DNA of 64,000 bases from Stutzerimonas stutzeri (GCF_002890895.1 NZ_POUL01000004.1:62001-126000), one strand, 5' to 3'. Counted from the first letter of the stretch, positions 1 through 9,765 are shown. Numbers and translations: made by a program. The notes: generated by a model not told the origin, from the letters alone.

Positions 1-1
1 G

Positions 2-580
<579 letters not shown>

Positions 581-595
581 GTCTAAGCGAGCCGT

Positions 596-1384
596 ATGTC
601 CAAGGAAAACCCCAGCGACGTAATCCGCGCGAAAGACGTCAACGTGTTTGATCGCTGGGCCTTGCCGAGCTTCGACCCTCTGGGTGCCGAGCCGGAAGAC
701 CCGGAGATTGACGAGGAGCCGGTCGAAGACGAGAACTTGTCACGCAGCGAAGACGTGCCGGTCGAGGAAGTCAAACCGCTGACGCTCGACGAGCTCGAGG
801 CAATCCGTCAGGAGGCGTACAACGAAGGTTTCAGTACTGGCGAGAAGGACGGGTTTCACGCCGGTCAGCTCAAAGCCAAGCAGGAGGCCGAGGCGGCGCT
901 TACGCCCAAGCTGGATAGTTTGGAAAAACTGATGACTCAGCTGCTCGAACCCATCGCCGACCAGGATCGCAACCTTGAACACGCCATGGTCACGCTGGTC
1001 AGTCAGCTGGCCCGCGAAGTGATTCAACGCGACCTGCTGATCGATTCCAGCCAGATCCGCCAAGTGCTGCGCGAAGCACTCAAATTGCTGCCGATGGGCG
1101 CCAGCAACGTGCGCATCTACATCAACCCGCAAGATTTCGATCTGGTGAAAGCGCTGCGCGAGCGCCACGAAGAGACCTGGAAAATCGTAGAAGACAGTGA
1201 TCTGCTGCCCGGCGGCTGCCGCATCGAAACCGAGCAAAGCCGCATCGACGCCAGCGTCGAGACCCGCCTGGGGCAGGCTATCAAGCAGTTGTTCGAACAG
1301 CAGCGCGAGAACGCCACCAGTCCACCCGAGGCTGACTTGCACCTGAATCTGGATCCAGGCCTGGACAGTCCCGATGCGTCTTGA
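596..1384 (+). CDS. fliH: Flagellar export apparatus stator-like protein FliH
   Basis: 262 residues. FliH binds and restrains the export ATPase FliI and docks it at the C-ring and FlhA. The first 60 residues are acidic and low in complexity. Residues about 65-130 hold charged helical sequence with Gly-x3-Gly-like spacing ([14 protein letters not shown]), typical of FliH. The C-terminal half carries the V-ATPase E-subunit-like domain ([11 protein letters not shown], then [11 protein letters not shown]). Its end overlaps the start of fliI by 11 bases, so the two are probably translationally coupled. Assignment rests on both sequence character and position between fliG and fliI. Confidence 0.93.
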   Translation: MSKENPSDVIRAKDVNVFDRWALPSFDPLGAEPEDPEIDEEPVEDENLSRSEDVPVEEVKPLTLDELEAIRQEAYNEGFSTGEKDGFHAGQLKAKQEAEAALTPKLDSLEKLMTQLLEPIADQDRNLEHAMVTLVSQLAREVIQRDLLIDSSQIRQVLREALKLLPMGASNVRIYINPQDFDLVKALRERHEETWKIVEDSDLLPGGCRIETEQSRIDASVETRLGQAIKQLFEQQRENATSPPEADLHLNLDPGLDSPDAS

Positions 1385-2732
1385 GCGCACCAGCTTCGCC
1401 AAGCGCTTCGAAACCTACGGAGAGGCGATCAAGCTTCCCAGCCAACCGATCCTCGAGGGTCGGTTGTTGCGTATGGTCGGGCTGACGCTGGAAGCCGAAG
1501 GCTTGCGCGCGGCTGTTGGCAGCCGCTGCCTGGTGATCAACGAGGACAGCTACCATCCGACCCAGGTCGAGGCAGAGGTCATGGGCTTTTCCGGCGGCAA
1601 ACTGTACCTGATGCCGGTGGGCAGCCTCGCTGGCATTGCACCGGGGGCCCGCGTCGTGCCGCTGGCCAACACCGGACGCCTGCCGATGGGAACCTCGATG
1701 CTTGGTCGCGTGCTGGACGGAGCCGGGCGTGCATTGGATGGAAAGGGCGGGATGAAGGCCGAAGACTGGGTGCCGATGGATGGCCCGGTGATCAACCCGC
1801 TCAAACGTCACCCCATCAGCGACCCGCTGGACGTGGGGATCCGCAGCATCAATGGCCTGCTCACCGTGGGCCGTGGCCAGCGTCTTGGCCTTTTTGCCGG
1901 CACCGGTGTCGGTAAGTCGGTCCTGCTGGGCATGATGACGCGCTTTACCGAGGCCGACATCATCGTTGTCGGGCTTATCGGCGAGCGTGGTCGGGAAGTG
2001 AAGGAGTTCATCGAGAACATTCTCACCGAAGAAAGCATCAAGCGTTCGGTGGTGGTGGCTTCACCGGCGGACGATGCACCCTTGATGCGCCTGCGCGCCG
2101 CCATGTACTGCACGCGCATCGCCGAGTACTTCCGCGACAAAGGCAAAAACGTGCTGTTGTTGATGGACTCGCTGACCCGCTTCGCCCAGGCGCAGCGCGA
2201 GATCGCCCTGGCCATCGGCGAGCCGCCCGCGACCAAGGGTTACCCGCCGTCGGTGTTTGCCAAGCTGCCAAGCCTGGTGGAGCGCGCGGGCAACGCGGAA
2301 GAGGGCGGTGGCTCGATCACGGCGTTCTATACCGTCTTGTCTGAGGGGGACGACCAGCAAGATCCGATCGCCGACGCGGCGCGCGGTGTGCTCGACGGCC
2401 ATTTTGTGCTTTCTCGCCGCTTGGCTGAGGAGGGGCATTACCCCGCCATCGACATCGAGGCCTCGATCAGTCGGGTCATGCCACAGGTAGTCAGCGCCGA
2501 GCATATGCGCAATGCCCAGCGCTTCAAGCAACTCTGGTCGCGCTTTCAGCAAAGCCGGGATCTGATCAGTGTCGGCGCCTATGTGCCTGGTGGTGATCCG
2601 GAAACCGATCTCGCCATCGCCCGGCAGGCGGAGATGGTTCGCTACCTCCGGCAGGGCCTGAACGAGGCCGAACATCTGGCCCAGAGCGAAGCGCTGCTGG
2701 CCAGCGTATTCAATCCCAAGGCAGCAGGCTAA
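1374..2732 (+). CDS. fliI: Flagellum-specific ATP synthase FliI
   Basis: 452 residues, the usual length. FliI is the hexameric ATPase that releases chaperones and feeds substrates to the flagellar type III export gate. The P-loop is at residues 175-182 (AGTGVGKS), the Walker B strand is LLLMDSLTR near residue 260, and the F1-beta-like segment ERGREVKEF sits between them. The N-terminal beta-barrel domain precedes residue 100. It overlaps fliH at the 5' end and is followed four bases later by fliJ, fitting one translational unit of ATPase, regulator and stalk. Confidence 0.98.
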   Translation: MRLERTSFAKRFETYGEAIKLPSQPILEGRLLRMVGLTLEAEGLRAAVGSRCLVINEDSYHPTQVEAEVMGFSGGKLYLMPVGSLAGIAPGARVVPLANTGRLPMGTSMLGRVLDGAGRALDGKGGMKAEDWVPMDGPVINPLKRHPISDPLDVGIRSINGLLTVGRGQRLGLFAGTGVGKSVLLGMMTRFTEADIIVVGLIGERGREVKEFIENILTEESIKRSVVVASPADDAPLMRLRAAMYCTRIAEYFRDKGKNVLLLMDSLTRFAQAQREIALAIGEPPATKGYPPSVFAKLPSLVERAGNAEEGGGSITAFYTVLSEGDDQQDPIADAARGVLDGHFVLSRRLAEEGHYPAIDIEASISRVMPQVVSAEHMRNAQRFKQLWSRFQQSRDLISVGAYVPGGDPETDLAIARQAEMVRYLRQGLNEAEHLAQSEALLASVFNPKAAG

Positions 2733-2735
2733 ACC

Positions 2736-3188
2736 TTGCCGGCCAGCCGAGCGGCGCGCCTGGCGCCGGTGATCGATATGGCCGAGCGTGCCGAGCGAGA
2801 GGCTGCGAAGCTGTTTGGACAAGGCCAGACGCAAGTCGCACAGGCCGAAGCCAAACTCGGCGAGTTACGGCAATACTTTGCCGATTACCAGCAGCAGTGG
2901 ATGGCCCAAGGCAGCCAAGGCGTGTCCGGCCAATGGCTGATGAACTACCAGCGCTTTCTCTCTCAGCTCGAGTCGGCTATCGGACAACAGCAGCGCAGCC
3001 TGGATTGGCACCGCAACAACCTCGACAAGCTGCGCGAGCAATGGCAGCAACGGCGAGCGCGGCTCGATGGTCTGCGTAAACTGGTCGAACGCTACCTGCA
3101 GGAGGCGAGGACCGCAGCGGACAAGCGAGAGCAAAAGCTGCTGGACGAGTTTTCCCAGCGACTGTCCAGCCGGCCCAAACCCGATTGA
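2736..3188 (+). CDS. fliJ: Flagellar export chaperone/stalk protein FliJ
   Basis: 150 residues, almost wholly alpha-helical with heptad-like spacing of Leu and Gln, as expected of the antiparallel coiled coil that inserts into the FliI ring like the gamma subunit of F1-ATPase. The start is TTG, four bases after the fliI stop. It is chosen because the family-like opening (SRAARLAPVIDMAERAERE) begins there and no ATG fits. The conserved region around residues 35-90 (GELRQYFADYQQQW) matches FliJ character. It closes the fliG-J operon; the next gene is 174 bases away. Confidence 0.93.
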   Translation: MPASRAARLAPVIDMAERAEREAAKLFGQGQTQVAQAEAKLGELRQYFADYQQQWMAQGSQGVSGQWLMNYQRFLSQLESAIGQQQRSLDWHRNNLDKLREQWQQRRARLDGLRKLVERYLQEARTAADKREQKLLDEFSQRLSSRPKPD

Positions 3189-3362
3189 AGCTTGCTGTGC
3201 CGGACTTTGGGTGCTAAATCTTCATCAGCTTCTTTACAACAGTGCGGCTGGAACTGAAGCTGCAGTCGTTGGACGAGGCGCCAATCGGCGGGCCTGCACC
3301 AACCCAGCAATAACGACAGCCGTGGCGAAAGGTCACGACCTCGTTCGAAACAGGAGTGCTAG

Positions 3363-3668
3363 ATGACCATCAGTTCACAGCTATCGGCAGATGGACAGGA
3401 GCTGACCATTACGATTCAGGGGCGCTTCGATTTCAACACCCACCAGGCCTTTCGGGACGCCTATCAGAATGCCGGGAGCTCGCCCCGACGCTATGTGGTC
3501 GACCTCGACGGCGCGACCTATCTCGACAGCTCTGCTCTGGGCATGTTGCTCTTGCTGCGTGATCACGGCGGCAGCGAAAAAGCCGATATTCGTCTGGTCA
3601 ACTGCAACCCTGATGTGCGCAAAGTTCTTGCGGTTTCCAACTTCGAACAATTGTTCGCAATAGCCTGA
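3363..3668 (+). CDS. hsbA: STAS-domain anti-anti-sigma factor, HsbA-like
   Basis: 101 residues forming a single STAS domain. The phosphorylation loop DLDGATYLDSSALGM is at residues 47-61; by comparison with SpoIIAA the modified serine should be Ser57. In P. aeruginosa HsbA is a partner-switch antagonist that binds the anti-sigma-28 factor FlgM or the diguanylate cyclase HsbD according to its phosphorylation. Here it is followed without a gap by the kinase/phosphatase that should act on it (one-base overlap) and then by the phosphotransfer protein. The naming relies on this three-gene order as well as on the domain. An AGGAG-type ribosome site precedes the ATG. Confidence 0.85.
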   Translation: MTISSQLSADGQELTITIQGRFDFNTHQAFRDAYQNAGSSPRRYVVDLDGATYLDSSALGMLLLLRDHGGSEKADIRLVNCNPDVRKVLAVSNFEQLFAIA

Positions 3669-5371
3669 TGCCTGGTCGGCTCTCCATACTCATTGCCGAG
3701 GATGGTGCGGCCGACCGCATGCTGTTGGCGGCCATCGTTCGCCGCCAGGGCCATCGAGTGACCACCGCGGCCAATGGCGCCGAGGCGATCAGCCTGTTCG
3801 AGCGCGAACGTCCGCAGCTGGTGTTGATGGATGCGTTGATGCCAGTGATGGACGGCTTCGAGGCGGCACAACAGATCAAGCGGCTGGCTGGCAATGAACT
3901 GGTCCCGATCATCTTTCTGACTTCGCTGACCGAGAACGAAGCGCTGGTTCGCTGTCTTGAGGCGGGCGGCGATGACTTTATCGCCAAGCCGTACAACCCC
4001 ATCATTCTGGAAGCGAAGATCCAGGCCATGCACCGCTTGCGGCGATTGCAGGCGACTGTACTGGAGCAGCGCGATCTCATCGGGCGCCGCAACCAGCAAT
4101 TGCTCGATGAACAACGCGCAGCCAAGGCGATTTTCGACAAGGTCGCCCACGCCGGATGCCTGAACGCCCCTAACATTCGTTACCGGCAGTCTCCTCGAGC
4201 ACTGTTCAATGGCGATCTTTTACTGGCTGCTCAAGCGCCTGCCGGCAGGATGTTCGTGCTGCTCGGCGACTTCACCGGCCATGGTCTGCCGGCCGCGGTA
4301 GGCGCCATGCCGTTGGCAGAAACCTTTTACGGGATGACAGCCAAGGGCTATTCGAGCAACCAGATCCTTCGCGATATCAACGCCAAGTTGAAACTGATCC
4401 TGCCGGTGGAAATGTTTTGCTGCGCGACCTTTCTCGACATCAACCTCGAGCAGGGGATCCTGCGTGTGTGGAACGGCGGTTTGCCGGACGGCTATCTGCT
4501 CAAGGCGGACGGCGATTGGTTGCCTTTGCGGTCCAGACATCTGCCCTTGGGCGTGCGTGAAGCGTCATCATTCGATGACAGCTTCGAGACACTCCCCTTG
4601 GCGATGGGAGATCGCTTGTTGCTGTTGTCAGACGGGTTGCTGGAGAGCCGCAACGCTGACGATCAGCTGTTTGGCGAACAGCGGTTGCTTGCAGTGATTG
4701 AGGCCAACCGCAACCCGGCGACACTGTTTGACGACATTCAGGAGGCGCTGCAGGCCTTTCATGGTCAAATACTTGACGACCTGAGCCTCGTCGAAGTGAG
4801 CATGTTGGCGGAGTCGGAGGAGACTGCAGCCCACCTTTCCCATGTCTATCCGTTAGGAAGTCGGGAGTTGCGTCCGCGGGACTGGACGACCTGCTTCGAG
4901 TTGCGGCCTGACAGCCTGCGCACGGCCGACCCTTTGCCTATGACTATGCAGCTGCTGCTGCAGATTTCACCCTTGCGCTATCGGGTGGGAACAATTTTCA
5001 CAGTGTTGAGCGAGCTTTATTCCAATGCCATGGAGCATGGGGTGCTGTTGCTCGATTCATCGATCAAGAGCGACGCGGAAGGCTTCGCCAGTTATTACCG
5101 GGAGCGTCAGCGACGCCTGGAAGCGCTTGACGAGGGGTTCGTGTCCATCGAGTTGACCGTCAAGTCTGAAGGGGGCAGCGGATATCTGCGCATTACTGTC
5201 CGCGACAGTGGGCCGGGCTTCGATGTGCAGCGTGCGCTGAATCAGCAGTACTGCAGCGAGCAGCTGGGTGGGCGAGGCCTGCGTATGATCCGCCAGTTAA
5301 GCGAGCGCTTTTATTGGCAGCCTGATGGCAAGGTGCTCAACGTAGAGTTTCACTGGGTCGGTCATGCATAA
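3668..5371 (+). CDS. hsbR: HsbR-like response regulator with PP2C phosphatase and HATPase anti-sigma kinase domains
   Basis: 567 residues in three parts. Residues 1-125 are a receiver domain with the phospho-acceptor Asp55 in LVLMDALMP. Residues about 160-380 are a SpoIIE/PP2C phosphatase with FTGHGLPAA and LLLLSDGLLE. Residues about 430-560 are a GHKL serine-kinase domain with an N-box (SELYSNAMEHG), the G1 loop RDSGPGFD and a GGRGLRMI lid. In P. aeruginosa HsbR both phosphorylates and dephosphorylates HsbA under control of phosphotransfer from HptB. It overlaps hsbA at the ATG, and its stop lies 28 bases before the hptB start chosen here. Confidence 0.88.
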   Translation: MPGRLSILIAEDGAADRMLLAAIVRRQGHRVTTAANGAEAISLFERERPQLVLMDALMPVMDGFEAAQQIKRLAGNELVPIIFLTSLTENEALVRCLEAGGDDFIAKPYNPIILEAKIQAMHRLRRLQATVLEQRDLIGRRNQQLLDEQRAAKAIFDKVAHAGCLNAPNIRYRQSPRALFNGDLLLAAQAPAGRMFVLLGDFTGHGLPAAVGAMPLAETFYGMTAKGYSSNQILRDINAKLKLILPVEMFCCATFLDINLEQGILRVWNGGLPDGYLLKADGDWLPLRSRHLPLGVREASSFDDSFETLPLAMGDRLLLLSDGLLESRNADDQLFGEQRLLAVIEANRNPATLFDDIQEALQAFHGQILDDLSLVEVSMLAESEETAAHLSHVYPLGSRELRPRDWTTCFELRPDSLRTADPLPMTMQLLLQISPLRYRVGTIFTVLSELYSNAMEHGVLLLDSSIKSDAEGFASYYRERQRRLEALDEGFVSIELTVKSEGGSGYLRITVRDSGPGFDVQRALNQQYCSEQLGGRGLRMIRQLSERFYWQPDGKVLNVEFHWVGHA

Positions 5372-5399
5372 TCTGCCGTTTACAGCCAGGAGCATCTCC

Positions 5400-5756
5400 G
5401 TGGCCGAACATCTCGACAGCAGCGTGCTGGGAACTCTTCAGGAAGTGATGGAAGCGGAGTACCCGGTACTGCTGGATACTTTTCTCGTCGATTCGGAAGA
5501 GCGACTGCGCCTGTTACAGGCGGCCTGCCGGAGCGGCCAAGCAGAGAGCCTGCGCCAGGCTGCGCACAGTTTCAAAGGGAGCTGCAGCAATATGGGCGCC
5601 GCGCTGCTGGCAGAACTTTGTCGCGAGATGGAAGAAACCGCCAGGCGCGATCAGCTCGACGAGGCGCCAGCGCTGATCGAGCGCATAGAGCGCGAATTTG
5701 CCATTGTGCGCATTCTCTATCGGGCCGAACGCCAGCGTTGGAGCGGACCTGCCTGA
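5400..5756 (+). CDS. hptB: Histidine phosphotransfer protein HptB
   Basis: 118 residues with the GTG start used here. An ATG at 5364 inside the end of hsbR would give 130 residues. The GTG is preferred because AGGAG lies seven bases upstream at 5388-5392, while the ATG has no ribosome site. The single HPt domain carries the phospho-acceptor His56 in AAHSFKGSCSNMGA. HptB-type proteins pass phosphate from hybrid kinases to the HsbR receiver domain, steering sessile versus motile behaviour. It ends a three-gene HptB-HsbR-HsbA module in the middle of the flagellar genes; those kinases are not in this window. Confidence 0.87.
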   Translation: MAEHLDSSVLGTLQEVMEAEYPVLLDTFLVDSEERLRLLQAACRSGQAESLRQAAHSFKGSCSNMGAALLAELCREMEETARRDQLDEAPALIERIEREFAIVRILYRAERQRWSGPA

Positions 5757-5878
5757 TCAACGCCTGTACCCGCAGATCCGCTGCGGGTCGCTAAGTTGCC
5801 TTTGACTCATCACCACCTGCCGGCTGGCCCGGAGTTTGCTTGGGCATCTACACGTCCCCACTCCCAGCGGAAAGATCC

Positions 5879-7117
5879 ATGGCCGTTTCCCCCGATCTGT
5901 TGCTCAATATCAAGGCCCCGACTGCCGTCGCCAAGTCGGCGGGCGCATCCCCCAAGCCTGCTCCACAATCCAGTCGGGACGAGGCCTCCAGCTTCGCTAA
6001 CGTGTACGCAAAAGAGCGTCAGGGCAAGCCTGCCGAGGCGCAAGGTGCGTCGGCGAAGCCAGTCCGAAACAAGGCCGCCGACGAGGAGCCGAGTCAGGAA
6101 ACCGACAAGGCCAGTGGCGTCGAAAAGCCGGCCGCGAACGAGACCGGCAACGATTTGCCGGCCAATCTCGAGACGGTCGATGACAGCGCTCCGACCGCCG
6201 AAGCCGAGCTTGATCCGTTGCTGCTGTTCGGCATGGGCGGGCAGGGTGAGGTCAGCACGGAAGCGGTGGTCGAAGAGCCGCCGTTGACGGGCAGTGAGTT
6301 TTTGGTTGGTCTGGCGCAGCCACAAGCGGTTGCAGAGGGTGTTCCGGCAGATGGCGAAGCGGTGCTGACTGGGCAGCGGACGCTGGACATTCAATCCACC
6401 GTTCAGAAGAGCCCTTTAGTGGCGAGCCTTGCTCCGGCCGAAGAGCCCACGTTGGACGCCCAAGAGGCAGTCTCGACGAGCCTGTTGGGTGAAAAGCTGG
6501 TCGACGAAGCGGCCGAAAGCTCACCGGAGGAAGGCTTCGCCGAGCTACTCGAGCAACTGGAAGCGCCTAAAGAAAGCCGCACGAGCGCCAGCGAAGCCGC
6601 GATCAATCGTCTGAACCCCCTGACCCAGGCGATCGCGCAGCAAAACCAGATGCAGCAGATACTTAAGCCGCCAATGGTGCCGGGCCAACCGGTACAGATG
6701 CAGCAGTCTGGCTGGAGTGAAGCGGTGGTGGATCGGGTGATGTGGTTGTCGAGCCAGAACCTCAAGTCGGCCGAGATCCAGCTTGATCCAGCCGAGTTGG
6801 GCCGCATGGAGGTCCGTATCGACATGACCAAGGATCAGACCCAGGTAACCTTCCTCAGTCCGCATGCTGGCGTACGCGATGCGCTGGAAGGGCAGATGCA
6901 GCGATTGCGCGATATGTTCACCCAGCAGGGGATGACAATGGACGTAAACGTCTCTGACCAGTCCCGAGGATGGCGCGGTGACGGCGGCGGCGAGTCGCGA
7001 GACCGAGGCATCGCCGGTGTATCGGCTGCAGGGGAAGATGAGGTCGTGCAAGGCAGCATGGAAATCAGCTCCGCACGTGCCGGTGGCGACCGCGGCTTGG
7101 TGGATTACTACGCGTGA
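5879..7117 (+). CDS. fliK: Flagellar hook-length control protein FliK
   Basis: About 412 residues from ATG 5879, preferred over an in-frame TTG at 5840 because GCGGAAAGA lies just upstream of the ATG. FliK is the secreted ruler that ends hook growth by switching FlhB specificity. The first 250 residues are low-complexity, rich in Ala, Glu and Pro. The conserved C-terminal domain (Flg_hook, about residues 285-375) contains LDPAELGRMEVRIDM and the QV/FLSPHAGVRDALEGQ stretch. The Gln-rich segment before it (QAIAQQNQMQQ) is common in FliK. The gene is followed by a strong terminator and is apparently the last gene of its unit. Confidence 0.9.
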   Translation: MAVSPDLLLNIKAPTAVAKSAGASPKPAPQSSRDEASSFANVYAKERQGKPAEAQGASAKPVRNKAADEEPSQETDKASGVEKPAANETGNDLPANLETVDDSAPTAEAELDPLLLFGMGGQGEVSTEAVVEEPPLTGSEFLVGLAQPQAVAEGVPADGEAVLTGQRTLDIQSTVQKSPLVASLAPAEEPTLDAQEAVSTSLLGEKLVDEAAESSPEEGFAELLEQLEAPKESRTSASEAAINRLNPLTQAIAQQNQMQQILKPPMVPGQPVQMQQSGWSEAVVDRVMWLSSQNLKSAEIQLDPAELGRMEVRIDMTKDQTQVTFLSPHAGVRDALEGQMQRLRDMFTQQGMTMDVNVSDQSRGWRGDGGGESRDRGIAGVSAAGEDEVVQGSMEISSARAGGDRGLVDYYA

Positions 7118-7135
7118 CCATCACAGGCTGACCGG

Positions 7136-7162
7136 AACCGGGCTTCTAGCCCGGTTTTTTTT
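7136..7162 (+). terminator. Rho-independent terminator after fliK
   Basis: Perfect 9-bp stem AACCGGGCT (7136-7144) with AGCCCGGTT (7148-7156), a 3-base loop TCT and a T run at 7155-7162. It starts 19 bases after the fliK stop and separates that unit from the sigma-54-controlled fliL operon. Confidence 0.93.
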
Positions 7163-7253
7163 GCCCGCGCTCATTGCGGTTCTGACTATTCGTCTGCAAA
7201 AAGAGGACGCAGCATGGCAATCGTTTACGCTGCCTGTTCGCTAGTCGATACTT

Positions 7254-7269
7254 TGGCACAGCAGTTGCT
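7254..7269 (+). promoter_or_regulatory. Sigma-54 promoter for fliLMNOPQR-flhB
   Basis: TGGCACAGCAGTTGCT matches the -24/-12 consensus TGGCAC-N5-TTGC with the GG and GC elements 12 bases apart. It lies 50 bases before the fliL start and downstream of the fliK terminator, so transcription should begin near 7280. FleQ or FleR is the expected activator by analogy with Pseudomonas flagellar class II/III genes; the activator is inferred. Confidence 0.9.
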
Positions 7270-7318
7270 CGCATCGTGATGAAGCGAGTGAAAACACTTG
7301 TGATGACGGATATTTGGC

Positions 7319-7849
7319 ATGGCAAAGAAACAAGGACCTCCGGACGTCCCGAGTCCTGCGGCTGCGACCGAAGGGAAGGGCAAGCTCAAACTGATCATCA
7401 TGATCGTCCTCGGATTGCTGCTGGCTGTCGGGGTGTCGGTCGGCGCTACCTTGTACTTCATGTCTAAAGGTGAGGCAGACAAGCCGGCGGACGAGGCTGC
7501 AAGCGAAGATGCCGCGCCCCAGCGCCAGGCGGCAATCTACGAGGTGCTGGCGCCGGCTTTCATTGTCAACTTCACCAATGCCGGTGGGCGTCAACGCTAC
7601 ATGCAAGTCAGTGTTGCGCTGATGTCTCGCGATCAGGCAGCGCTCGACGGATTGAAGGAACACATGCCCCTGTTGCGCAATCAACTGGTCATGTTGTTCT
7701 CAAGCCAGGACTTTGCCAGCCTGGCGACGCCGGTGGGGCAGGAAATGCTGCGTCAGCAGGCGACCGCCAGCGTTCAGGAGCTGGCGCAGAAGGAAATCGG
7801 CAAGCTCGCGGTCGAGCAAGTGCTGTTCACCAACTTCGTATTGCAATAG
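7319..7849 (+). CDS. fliL: Flagellar basal body-associated protein FliL
   Basis: 176 residues. FliL is a single-span inner-membrane protein that surrounds the stator units and supports torque. A short Lys-rich cytoplasmic tail is followed by one membrane segment at about residues 23-45 (LIIMIVLGLLLAVGVSVGA), an acidic linker and a periplasmic stomatin-like domain (YEVLAPAFIVNFTN onward) ending in the typical VLFTNFVLQ. It is the first gene behind the sigma-54 promoter, with fliM 12 bases downstream. Confidence 0.95.
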   Translation: MAKKQGPPDVPSPAAATEGKGKLKLIIMIVLGLLLAVGVSVGATLYFMSKGEADKPADEAASEDAAPQRQAAIYEVLAPAFIVNFTNAGGRQRYMQVSVALMSRDQAALDGLKEHMPLLRNQLVMLFSSQDFASLATPVGQEMLRQQATASVQELAQKEIGKLAVEQVLFTNFVLQ

Positions 7850-7861
7850 GGGTCGTTCCAG

Positions 7862-8833
7862 ATGGCTGTTCAAGACCTGCTCTCGCAAGACGAGATCGAC
7901 GCGCTCCTGCACGGAGTTGACGACGGTCTGGTCGATACCGAAAGCGATTCCGAACCGGGCAGCATCAAGAGTTACGACCTGACCAGCCAGGACCGCATCG
8001 TTCGCGGACGCATGCCCACCCTGGAGATGATCAACGAGCGTTTTGCCCGCTACACACGCATCAGCATGTTCAACCTGCTGCGCCGTTCGGCAGATGTTTC
8101 GGTCGGCGGCGTGCAGGTGATGAAGTTTGGTGAGTACATACACTCGCTGTATGTACCGACCAGCCTCAACCTGGTGAAGATCAAGCCTCTGCGCGGTACG
8201 TCTCTGTTCATCCTCGACGCCAAGCTGGTGTTCAAGCTGGTGGATAATTTTTTTGGTGGTGACGGTAGGCACGCCAAGATCGAGGGCCGGGAATTCACCC
8301 CCACCGAATTGCGCGTGGTGCGAATGGTATTGGATCAGGCCTTTGTCGACCTCAAGGAAGCCTGGCACGCAGTGCTCGACGTGAACTTCGAGTACGTGCA
8401 TTCGGAAGTGAATCCGGCGCTGGCCAACATCGTCAGCCCCAGCGAAGTGGTGGTGGTGTCGACGTTTCATATCGAGCTTGAAAGCGGCGGCGGCGATTTC
8501 CACGTCACCATGCCGTACTCGATGATCGAGCCGATCCGCGAGATGCTCGATGCAGGTTTCCAGTCCGATGTCAGCGATCAAGACGAGCGCTGGGTCAACG
8601 CGCTGCGCGAGGACGTGCTCGATGTGAATGTGCCGCTCAGTGCGACGGTGGTGCGGCGTCAGCTCAAGCTGCGCGAGATTCTCAACATGCAGCCGGGCGA
8701 CGTGATCCCGGTGGAAATGCCCGAAGACATGATCATGCGCGCCAATGGCATGCCGGCTTTCAAGGTCAAGCTGGGTGCGCATAAGGGCAACCTGGCCCTG
8801 CAAGTGCTCGAATCCGTATTGCGACCACGTTGA
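7862..8833 (+). CDS. fliM: Flagellar motor switch protein FliM
   Basis: 323 residues. FliM forms the wall of the C-ring and receives phospho-CheY. The N-terminal CheY-binding peptide is clear (LSQDEIDALLHG, residues 7-18). It is followed by the CheC-like middle domain with RYTRISMFNLLRR and a C-terminal SpoA domain (LSATVVRRQLKLREILNMQPGDVIPVEM) that pairs with FliN. Length and all landmarks are normal. The N-terminal peptide closely resembles short segments in FliN, CheZ and CheA of this same window. Confidence 0.98.
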   Translation: MAVQDLLSQDEIDALLHGVDDGLVDTESDSEPGSIKSYDLTSQDRIVRGRMPTLEMINERFARYTRISMFNLLRRSADVSVGGVQVMKFGEYIHSLYVPTSLNLVKIKPLRGTSLFILDAKLVFKLVDNFFGGDGRHAKIEGREFTPTELRVVRMVLDQAFVDLKEAWHAVLDVNFEYVHSEVNPALANIVSPSEVVVVSTFHIELESGGGDFHVTMPYSMIEPIREMLDAGFQSDVSDQDERWVNALREDVLDVNVPLSATVVRRQLKLREILNMQPGDVIPVEMPEDMIMRANGMPAFKVKLGAHKGNLALQVLESVLRPR

Positions 8834-8873
8834 TTCAGTCTTTATTCAATTACCCGCCGGTCGAGGATTAGCG

Positions 8874-9344
8874 ATGGCAGACGAACACGAAAACACTTCC
8901 GCCGACGAGCAGGCGCTGGCGGATGAATGGGCTTCGGCGCTGGCTGAGGCCGGTGACGCCAATCAGGATGACATCGATGCCTTGCTGAATCAGGGGCCGG
9001 CGGCAGCGCCAGCGCCGCCTCGTGCGCCGCTGGAGGAGTTTGGTAGCAGCCCCAAGGCGGCCGCGGTGCCCGCTGGCCTGGAAGGTCCTAACCTGGACGT
9101 TATCCTGGATATCCCGGTATCGATCTCCATGGAGGTCGGCAGTACCGAAATCAGCATTCGCAACCTGTTGCAGCTCAATCAGGGTTCGGTGGTCGAGCTG
9201 GACCGCCTGGCCGGCGAGCCGCTGGATGTACTGGTCAACGGCACGCTGATCGCGCACGGCGAAGTGGTGGTCGTGAACGAAAAATTCGGCATTCGTCTGA
9301 CTGACGTGATCAGTCCGAGCGAACGCATCAAGAAGTTGCGCTGA
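8874..9344 (+). CDS. fliN: Flagellar motor switch protein FliN
   Basis: 156 residues from ATG 8874, the family length in Pseudomonas; the frame also runs upstream into the end of fliM, but AGGATTAG just before the ATG and the MADEHE opening fix the start. FliN forms the base of the C-ring and recruits FliH. The C-terminal SpoA domain (residues about 75-155) has VSISMEVGSTEISIRNLLQL, VLVNGTLIAHGEVVV and the closing FGIRLTDVISPSERI. The N-terminal extension is acidic and contains NQDDIDALLNQG (residues 30-41), a near copy of the FliM CheY-binding peptide. Confidence 0.96.
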   Translation: MADEHENTSADEQALADEWASALAEAGDANQDDIDALLNQGPAAAPAPPRAPLEEFGSSPKAAAVPAGLEGPNLDVILDIPVSISMEVGSTEISIRNLLQLNQGSVVELDRLAGEPLDVLVNGTLIAHGEVVVVNEKFGIRLTDVISPSERIKKLR

Positions 9345-9345
9345 C

Positions 9346-9765
9346 ATGCGCTTCCTGGCGCTCCCCTCGCTGTTACTGGCTTTGCCAGCGCTGGCCGCTG
9401 AGCCCGCAGCAAGCATGAGCAGCAGCGGCATGGGCACCCAAATGACCAAGTTGCTGCTTGGCCTGCTGCTGGTCATCGGGCTGATCTTCCTGCTCGCCTG
9501 GCTGTTGCGCCGGATGCAGCAACTGAACCCGCGCAGCAATCAGGCGATCAAGCTGATTTCCAGTCATGCGCTTGGCCCTCGCGAGCGGCTGGTGTTGGTG
9601 CAGGTCGGCAGTGAACAGGTTCTGCTTGGTCTGAGCGCCGGACGAATCACCCCATTGCATGTGCTCGAGGAGCCGGTACACCTGCCGGATGCCGAGCCTG
9701 CCAACGCGGAGTTTGCCCAGCGCCTGATGGAGCTGCTCGGGCGGGACAATAAGGACAAGCCCTGA
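9346..9765 (+). CDS. fliO: Flagellar export assembly protein FliO
   Basis: 139 residues. A signal-like N-terminal hydrophobic stretch (residues 3-18, with a likely cleavage after ALA) is followed by a membrane segment at about residues 36-51 ([16 protein letters not shown]) and a basic cytoplasmic domain ([10 protein letters not shown], then [20 protein letters not shown]) typical of FliO. FliO is a scaffold that helps FliP assemble its ring and is absent from the finished export gate. It begins one base after the fliN stop, and its own stop overlaps the fliP start by one base. Confidence 0.93.
   Translation: MRFLALPSLLLALPALAAEPAASMSSSGMGTQMTKLLLGLLLVIGLIFLLAWLLRRMQQLNPRSNQAIKLISSHALGPRERLVLVQVGSEQVLLGLSAGRITPLHVLEEPVHLPDAEPANAEFAQRLMELLGRDNKDKP

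Noticed and set aside
7700..8803. A 367-codon minus-strand frame opposite fliL/fliM
   Set aside because: His- and Val-rich shadow of fliM, whose own motifs are complete.
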